A stretch of 55,918 nt of DNA. Source: Lentisphaerae bacterium ADurb.Bin242 (lineage in GTDB: Bacteria; Verrucomicrobiota; Lentisphaeria; Victivallales; UBA1829). Made by a program: the position numbers and the translations under genes. The notes beneath the pieces were generated by a model, which made no database searches, was not told the DNA's origin, and worked only from the letters and a program-made list of their open reading frames with translations. Position 1 is the first letter of the stretch; each line of letters begins with the position of its first letter. The DNA is taken from contig MWCA01000030.1 in the NCBI GenBank assembly GCA_002069785.1, positions 1 to 55,918 of the forward strand. Direction: 5' to 3'. Below are positions 50,514-55,918 of this stretch, one piece after another.

Positions 50514-51497
50514 TCACGTGGACTGCCGCAGCATGAGGGCCATCGAAATGCGGACCGCTTCCGGTTCGCCGTTCAGGCCGCCGTCGATCCGTTTGAAAAG
50601 CAGATTGGCGGCGTTTTTTCCGATGTCGAAATTCGGCTGGGCCAGCGTGGTGAGGGGAGGGTTGAGCAGGGCCGCGAAGTCGCGGTTGTCGAAACCCAGG
50701 ACGGCGATATCCTGCGGCACCTTGATGCCGGTGGCCGCAAAGCCGGCGAGCAGTCCGGAAGCCATGTAGTCGGAGGTCTGCACGGCGTCCGGAGGCGTCG
50801 GCATGGTGGCGAACAGTTTGCCGTTGAGGTATCCCGCGTTGCGGATCAGCACCGGGTTTTTCAGACTTCCGGGGATGAAGATGCAGGGCAGTCCGAAGTC
50901 CTGGATGGCCTTGAGATACCCTTTTTTCCGGTTTTCGGACTGGAAGGTTTCGCAGAAGGCGATCCGGCGGCGTCCCTTGTTAAATAAATAATGAACGGCG
51001 TCGTAGGCTCCCTGGCAGCGGTCGACATACACGCAGTCGCCGCCGGGTACGGGATCGGAGACGATGGTCACACAGGGGAGCCTTTTGCGCAGTTCGACTC
51101 CTTTGCGGAGGATCGTATCGCTGGAAGTGATGAGGATCAGGCCGGCGGGTGCGCTTTCCAGTACTTCCGGCAGCAGCGTCCGGAAGGCGCTGGAAGGATA
51201 ATCCTCGCTGGTAAAATAGACCCCCATGGTGAAGCCGCGCTGGACCGCGCACTCCTTGATGGCGGCCAGCTTGTCCAGATGGGGGGCGTCATAGGTGTCC
51301 AGGAGGACGGCGATTTCGGAACTGGTCCGGCGGCGGAGGGCCTGGGCCGCGCGGTTGGGCCGGTAGTCCAGGCGTCGCGCCGCATCGCGCACCAGCCGGG
51401 CCGTCTTTTCGGAAATGTAACCGTGTCCGCGAAGGGCGCGGCTGACCGTGTTCATGGACAGGCCGGTGATTTCCGACAGTTCCTTGAGAGTTGCCAT
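50514..51497 (-). CDS. LacI-family transcriptional repressor
   Basis: 327 residues. The N-terminal helix-turn-helix and hinge are LKELSEITGLSMNTVSRALR and ARRLDYRPNRAAQALRRR. The rest is the periplasmic-binding-like effector domain (LILITSSDTILRKG, KVPQDIAVLGFDNRDF). It would bind a sugar and control transport or use genes. Its own promoter carries a good LacI-type operator, so it is probably autoregulated. It lies between the GKRP-like gene (convergent) and the TolC-like gene (divergent); either may be a target. Confidence 0.92.
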   Translation of the reverse strand: MATLKELSEITGLSMNTVSRALRGHGYISEKTARLVRDAARRLDYRPNRAAQALRRRTSSEIAVLLDTYDAPHLDKLAAIKECAVQRGFTMGVYFTSEDYPSSAFRTLLPEVLESAPAGLILITSSDTILRKGVELRKRLPCVTIVSDPVPGGDCVYVDRCQGAYDAVHYLFNKGRRRIAFCETFQSENRKKGYLKAIQDFGLPCIFIPGSLKNPVLIRNAGYLNGKLFATMPTPPDAVQTSDYMASGLLAGFAATGIKVPQDIAVLGFDNRDFAALLNPPLTTLAQPNFDIGKNAANLLFKRIDGGLNGEPEAVRISMALMLRQST

Positions 51498-51512
51498 ATC
51501 CTGCCTTGTTTG

Positions 51513-51559
51513 ATATCTCAACGTTAACATATTTTACTCTTCCGCATCTGTTTTTGCAA
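51513..51559 (-). promoter_or_regulatory. lacI-type gene promoter and operator
   Basis: On the minus strand TTGCAA (51559-51554), 17 bases, TAAAAT (51536-51531). The operator ATATCTCAACGTTAACATAT (51513-51532) matches its own reverse complement at 16 of 20 positions and has the central CG step of LacI-family operators. It covers the transcript start and lies 15 bases before the start codon. Confidence 0.65.
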
Positions 51560-51567
51560 TTTTTTTT

Positions 51568-51639
51568 GGGGAAAAAACCGGGGAAAAACCGGAAAACCGG
51601 AAAAAAAACGGGAAAAAATCGAAAAAATTTTAAAAAAAG
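51568..51639. repeat. Low-complexity purine-rich tract
   Basis: Runs of A broken by CCGG or GGGG units (GGGGAAAAAACCGGGGAAAA and similar), about 70 bases, just upstream of the lacI-type promoter -35. It may bend DNA or vary by slippage. Confidence 0.6.
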
Positions 51640-51782
51640 ATTCGTTTGCGGGGTTGTTTTCTTGCATTTCGCGCGCGGGCGGTATACCGTAGGGGTGCCC
51701 GGAGTATATTTCCATACAAGGGGTAAAGTGTGCTTTGATGCTTGGAAATCATACTAATTTTTTTGATGTGAAGGAGTCGACA

Positions 51783-53447
51783 ATGCGAAGTATTTATTCG
51801 ATCTTCATGACGCTGACCGGCGTTGTTTTCGTTTTGCTGGCGGGCGGATGCAAATCCGCGGAGGATTATGCCGAAGACCGGGCCGAAAATGCGGTGAAGC
51901 ATTTCGAAGCCGCCCGGTTCCGCGAGCTCCAGACGGGAACCCCCCTCAGTCTTTCCTCCTGCATCGACACGGCCATCAAAAACAACCTTCAGGTCCGCGT
52001 CAACGAATTGGAGGTCCAGGTCCAGAAGGAGTTCAAAACGGCGGAAGCGCTCGGGATGCTTCCCCAGTTGAACATCAACAACAATTTCACGGCCCGGAGC
52101 AACTCCCCCGCCGCCAGCAGCGAGAAACTCGAGGCCACCGGCGAGACCTACGGCGCCAGCACCAGCGAAGACAAGGTCATCAACTATCTGAACATCGATC
52201 TGATGTTTTCCATGCTGGATTTCGGTCTGGCGTTTTTCAACACCCGCCAGAGCGCGGACCGGGTCCTGCTTCATAAACAGCGCGCCGTGCGCGCCGAACA
52301 GAACCTGACGTTTGACGTCGTCCGCGCCTATTTCAAGGTCGCCGCCGCCCAGCGCGCCATCAAAATGACCACCTCCCTTCTGGAACAGTGCCGCACCCGT
52401 TCCGAACAGATCTACGAATTGAGCAAAGACCGCCAGATCACCCCGATCCGCGCCTTCGACGAATCCCGCCGCTTCATCAACATGGAGAAACGGCTGACCG
52501 GCTATGTCCGCAGCTATGAAAACGCCTGCGTCGAGCTCCGGACCCTCATGGGATATTACCCCAACGCCAATATTTTCGTAGACGAATCCGTGCTGGACCG
52601 CGTGCCCGATTTCCGTTTCCCGGACATCGGAGTCATGGAGCAGGTCGCGATCCTTCAGCGGCCCGAGCTGTATGAAACGGACATCCAGAAACACATCAAC
52701 ATCCTGGAATGCCGCAAGACGATCCTTCTGATGTTCCCCAACGTCAAGATGTACGCCGACTGGTCCAACTCCAACAACTCCTTCCTTTACAACAAAAGCT
52801 GGTGGGAGCTCGGCCTCCGCGCCGCTTACAACCTTCTCAAGCTGCCCCAGCAAGTGGCGCTGTACCGGGCTTACTCCACCCAGGTGGAAACCGAGGAAAT
52901 GCGTTCCTACGCCCAGGCGGTGGCCGTCATGGCCCAGGTCCGGATCGCCTACGGGAACTTGATTTCGGCCAGGGAGCGCTACGATCTGGACCGCAAAGTC
53001 TACACCGCCTATGACGAAAATCTTCAGGCCGTCCTCAAGAACCGCGCCATCGGCGGCGCTCTTTCCCAGCTGGAAGTCGATCACATCCGCCTTGCCACCA
53101 CCCAGACCAGCATCGACAGCCTGATTTCCCTCGGGGAGTATTATGTGGCCTATTACCGCCTTCTCAATGTGATGGGGCTGCGCAAGGTCGACGCCCGTTC
53201 CACGGAAGAACTTGTCGAGGAGCTCCAGAATGCCGCCGGACGGGCCGCCGAATCCATTGCGGACGCCCGGGTCGAATTCGGTGAACAGCAGGCGCGCGCC
53301 ATGACCCAGGCTCTTGCCTACCGCCAGACCCAGCAGCGGAGCGCGGAAGAAAAACGGCAGGCCGACCTCAAGGCCAAAGTCAATGCGGAAATCGACGCCC
53401 GGATCAAGGCTGAATCCGAGCCCGCCCCCGCCGCGAAGTCCAAGTGA
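51783..53447 (+). CDS. TolC-like outer-membrane efflux lipoprotein
   Basis: 554 residues. A lipoprotein signal ends in LLAGGC. The outer-membrane-efflux fold is seen as two related halves with long coiled-coil helices (LSSCIDTAIKNNLQVRVNEL, LTFDVVRAYFKVAAAQRAIK in the first; YAQAVAVMAQVRIAYGNLIS, LSQLEVDHIRLATTQTSIDS in the second). The C-terminal 60 residues form an Ala/Glu/Gln-rich helix absent from TolC. AAGGAG lies 7 bases before ATG 51783. The DUF4347 surface protein starts 45 bases after its stop, so it is probably that protein's export channel. Confidence 0.85.
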   Translation: MRSIYSIFMTLTGVVFVLLAGGCKSAEDYAEDRAENAVKHFEAARFRELQTGTPLSLSSCIDTAIKNNLQVRVNELEVQVQKEFKTAEALGMLPQLNINNNFTARSNSPAASSEKLEATGETYGASTSEDKVINYLNIDLMFSMLDFGLAFFNTRQSADRVLLHKQRAVRAEQNLTFDVVRAYFKVAAAQRAIKMTTSLLEQCRTRSEQIYELSKDRQITPIRAFDESRRFINMEKRLTGYVRSYENACVELRTLMGYYPNANIFVDESVLDRVPDFRFPDIGVMEQVAILQRPELYETDIQKHINILECRKTILLMFPNVKMYADWSNSNNSFLYNKSWWELGLRAAYNLLKLPQQVALYRAYSTQVETEEMRSYAQAVAVMAQVRIAYGNLISARERYDLDRKVYTAYDENLQAVLKNRAIGGALSQLEVDHIRLATTQTSIDSLISLGEYYVAYYRLLNVMGLRKVDARSTEELVEELQNAAGRAAESIADARVEFGEQQARAMTQALAYRQTQQRSAEEKRQADLKAKVNAEIDARIKAESEPAPAAKSK

Positions 53448-53491
53448 AGATAAGAAGAGAATCCATATAGAAAGACATCGGAGAAAGCACT

Positions 53492-55918
53492 ATGAAGAAG
53501 AGAAAAAAAGTCCAGATTTTCAAATTGGAAGATCGCGTCCTGTTTGAAGGCGCCGCAGCCGCCGACGCCGCGGCCGCCGTCGACCATGCCGGGAGTCCAT
53601 CCCATCCGGACAAGCCCGATCACGCTCAGGATGCGAAGGACAGCGAACAGAAAGACGCTGCGCACAACATCGTTCAGGCCGCCGGGCCTGTTTCCGATTC
53701 CTCTCCCGCCTCTTCCTCCAAATCCGCTCCGAACGCTCCTGTACAGGATCATGGCGCGGGACTGCCCTCCGCCGACCATGCGGCCGCCGATCCGGCCGCG
53801 GTCCTTGTGAACGGTACGGCCCATCTCTCCAAGCTGACCGATCCCGGCGAATCCTTCTCGACCGATCTTTCCAACTTCATGCATTCCGATCTCTCTTCTT
53901 CTCATACGGCTTCTTCCGTAACTTTCTCTTCTTCTCTTCCCGCCGACGCCGGCCATGCCGCCGCCGAATCCCTTTCCCAGGCCGAAACAAAGGAACTTGT
54001 CGTCATCGAGGCCGACGCGGCCGACAATATCGATCCGCACACGCTGGAAGGCAAGGAAGTCCTGGTGCTGAACAAGGACGCCGATGTCGCCGCCCAGATC
54101 GACGCTTATCTGGAATCCCACAGCGACGTCAAATACGATGCCATCCGCATCGTTTCCAACAAGGCTGAAAAAGCCCTGACTTCCGACGACCTTTCCGCCG
54201 ATGCGATTACGGAAATCCAGTCCCATCTGACCGATCACGGTTCGCTGGGCTTTGTCGATGCGGCCGACTTCAACGCCGATCCCGCCAACGCCCCCCATGA
54301 CCTTTCCCATGACGCGGACTCCCATTCCACCGACAACATGGTCGTCTTCCCGGATCATCAGACGCAAATCACCGTGGACGCGACCGCGGAACTTACAACG
54401 GGTGTTTCCGATACGACGACGGACACCACCGTACCCGAGTCCCTTCTCGAGGATGCGGCTTCCGAACGCCGCGAACTGGTGATCGTCAATTCGAACATGG
54501 CCGATCTCGACAACGTTCTCGACCAGCTCGGTGATTCCCGCGATGTGCTCATCATCGACGTCAATTCCAGCGAAAGTGCCGCGGACCAGATTCAAGCTTA
54601 TCTGGACGCCCATTCCGACACTTCTTATGATTCCGTCCACATCCTGACCCACGGAAATTCCGAAGGATTCCTGCTGGGAAACACCAATGTTACGGATGCC
54701 TCCGACATGGCGGTCTTCAACGGCCACCTTACCCAGGACGGCGACATCATGATCTACGGGTGCAATCTGGCTTCTTCCGAGGCCGGACAGCAGCTCATCA
54801 ACGACATTGCCGACGTGACCGGCGCGGATATTGCCGCTTCGGCGGACATGACCGGCGCGGCCTCGGTCGGCGGCAACTGGACGCTCGAATACACCACCGG
54901 AGCGATCAACACCGCCTCCATCACCCTGAATTCCACCTGGGATCACCGTCTTGCGAACTGGACGGTCAACGGAACCACGACCACTTTTTCCAGTATTTCC
55001 AGCAGCCTTGCTTCAGGCGATGTGGTTACTCTGACCGGGAATGACAATTCCATGGTCAGCACGGATTATACCTTGTCGATCAATCTGGAAATTAAGACAG
55101 GCGGAACCTCTTATACACTGGCATTCCAATCTCTTACCGTGGACAGCGGAACCCTTGTTTTGAGTGGAACAATTAGGATCGATTCCAACATAACCATTTC
55201 TTCCACCGCGCTGGTCCAGATGAGAGACTCTTCCTCGATTGATGGCGATGTGACTCTGAATAATTATTCTACTTTTTCGATGAGCGGTGCTGCGTCAATC
55301 ATCGGAGATATCAGCGCAAACGATTATGCTGTGTTTTCGATGAGCGGGGCCACAATTAATGGCGATGTGACTCTGAATAATTATTCTGCTTTTTCGATGA
55401 GCGGTGCTGCGTCAATCATCGGAGATATCAGCGCAAACGACGCTGCTTCCCTTTCGATGAGCGGTGTTGCGTCAATCACCGGCAATGCCAGCGTAAACGA
55501 CTATGCCGACTTTTCGATGAGCGGTTTTTCGTCAATTACCGGCAATGTCAATGCAAATGATTATGCCGACTTTTCGATGAGCGGTTCCTCTTCTTTGACA
55601 TCCACAGGCATTGCTGCTCTGCGCTTGAATGATGTTTCAACGGCCACAATCAATACATCCGGAAATATTGAGGGTGGTACTTATGGCATTCAAAATAACT
55701 CATCCGGGCTGGTCACGATTAGCAATGTTGGTGGAGTGAGTGGCTCCAATGCCGCCATTTACAATAGCGCCGACTCCGTCATGGTAATCAACGGCGGTTC
55801 GTTTGGAGATACAACTTCAACTGGCATTGGAATAAACAATAGCGGAACGCTGGTAATCAACACAACAGGAACGGTTGAGGGAACGGTTGAGGGAATTAAC
55901 AACTCCGGAATCCTGACG
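53492..55918 (+). CDS. Giant surface protein: LEPR-XLL-like start, two DUF4347 domains, repeats (runs off the window)
   Basis: 809 codons are visible with no stop. The start (KVQIFKLEDRVLFEGAAAAD) matches the LEPR-XLL motif (LEPRxLFDGA) that opens many exported giant adhesins. A Ser/Ala/His/Asp-rich linker follows. Two DUF4347-like segments come next: about 169-255 (degenerate, starting ELVVIEAD) and about 327-480 (complete, with SVHILTHGNSEGFLLGN and IMIYGCNLASSEAGQQL). From about 595 there are 20-residue repeats with FSMSG and DGDVTLNN or GDISAND, a beta-solenoid-like pattern. GGAG lies 8 bases before the start. It is probably secreted by a type I route with the TolC-like gene upstream. Confidence 0.85.
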   Translation, partial: MKKRKKVQIFKLEDRVLFEGAAAADAAAAVDHAGSPSHPDKPDHAQDAKDSEQKDAAHNIVQAAGPVSDSSPASSSKSAPNAPVQDHGAGLPSADHAAADPAAVLVNGTAHLSKLTDPGESFSTDLSNFMHSDLSSSHTASSVTFSSSLPADAGHAAAESLSQAETKELVVIEADAADNIDPHTLEGKEVLVLNKDADVAAQIDAYLESHSDVKYDAIRIVSNKAEKALTSDDLSADAITEIQSHLTDHGSLGFVDAADFNADPANAPHDLSHDADSHSTDNMVVFPDHQTQITVDATAELTTGVSDTTTDTTVPESLLEDAASERRELVIVNSNMADLDNVLDQLGDSRDVLIIDVNSSESAADQIQAYLDAHSDTSYDSVHILTHGNSEGFLLGNTNVTDASDMAVFNGHLTQDGDIMIYGCNLASSEAGQQLINDIADVTGADIAASADMTGAASVGGNWTLEYTTGAINTASITLNSTWDHRLANWTVNGTTTTFSSISSSLASGDVVTLTGNDNSMVSTDYTLSINLEIKTGGTSYTLAFQSLTVDSGTLVLSGTIRIDSNITISSTALVQMRDSSSIDGDVTLNNYSTFSMSGAASIIGDISANDYAVFSMSGATINGDVTLNNYSAFSMSGAASIIGDISANDAASLSMSGVASITGNASVNDYADFSMSGFSSITGNVNANDYADFSMSGSSSLTSTGIAALRLNDVSTATINTSGNIEGGTYGIQNNSSGLVTISNVGGVSGSNAAIYNSADSVMVINGGSFGDTTSTGIGINNSGTLVINTTGTVEGTVEGINNSGILT
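55274..55600 (+). repeat. In-frame 60-bp repeats in the giant surface protein gene
   Basis: Six copies of TTTCGATGAGCGG begin near 55275, 55335, 55392, 55452, 55512 and 55572; spacing is 60, 57, 60, 60 and 60. They encode FSMSG plus about 15 variable residues. DNA identity between copies is high, which suggests recent expansion. Confidence 0.85.

Overview
The window reads as a chromosomal segment of a Gram-negative bacterium. It has lipoprotein signal peptides, a LolA-like protein, a TolC-like outer-membrane lipoprotein, an HlyD adaptor and ornithine-lipid-type acyltransferases. Several traits point to the PVC superphylum, most likely Lentisphaerota (Victivallis-like): a large surface protein that opens with a LEPR-XLL-like motif followed by DUF4347, a corrinoid-type URO-D protein paired with an AraC regulator, and a GKRP-like double-SIS protein. 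This placement is inference from gene content, not from a marker gene. Promoters repeatedly fit TTGAAA/TTGCAA, 16-17 bp, TATAnT.

Layout. 1-10.5 kb: the 5' end of glucose-6-phosphate isomerase (minus strand), then a plus-strand run of an OlsB-like N-acyltransferase, a PlsC-type acyltransferase, a divergent CobS-fold membrane protein, a DUF815-type AAA ATPase, TadA, a lipoprotein and a bifunctional glycogen debranching enzyme. 10.5-15.7 kb (minus): Lon, a LolA-like protein and an oligopeptide-binding lipoprotein. 15.9-22.7 kb: a PfkB kinase, plsY-gpsA, an M24 aminopeptidase, tsaB with a NifU-like protein, and gdhA. 22.8-27 kb (minus): hicAB, queA, glgA and a rhomboid that has lost its catalytic residues.

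27.4-36.3 kb is an accessory region that starts at tRNA-Thr(CGT). It is AT-richer and holds two HigBA-type toxin-antitoxin modules, each in a roughly 0.95-kb cassette with the same ends. Between them lie an HTH/AT-hook protein, two plus-strand unknowns behind a hairpin-rich leader, a phage-like remnant (terminase-small-subunit-like protein, structural-like unknown, headless coiled-coil fragment), and an AraC/URO-D pair. No integrase is visible.

36.3-42.7 kb: a glyoxalase-fold protein with a frameshifted acyl-CoA synthetase (minus), then an ABC exporter, HlyD adaptor and a C-terminally truncated AmrS-like radical SAM protein (plus), ending at a 24-bp tandem repeat. 42.7-48.6 kb (minus): PocR-AraC regulator, isopropylmalate/citramalate-synthase-like enzyme, L-rhamnose isomerase, a cyclase-family protein and an AAC(3)-TIM-barrel fusion. 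48.7-55.9 kb: a GKRP/MurQ-like protein, a LacI regulator with a clear self-operator, a TolC-like lipoprotein and the start of a giant DUF4347 surface protein that runs off the window.

How it fits together: glgA, the debranching enzyme, pgi, the PfkB kinase and the GKRP-like protein form a glycogen/hexose-phosphate theme. The OlsB/PlsC pair and plsY-gpsA serve membrane lipids. The TolC-like protein and the DUF4347 protein look like an export pair. The most unusual structure is the pair of toxin-antitoxin cassettes, whose DNA ends are better conserved than the proteins they carry.
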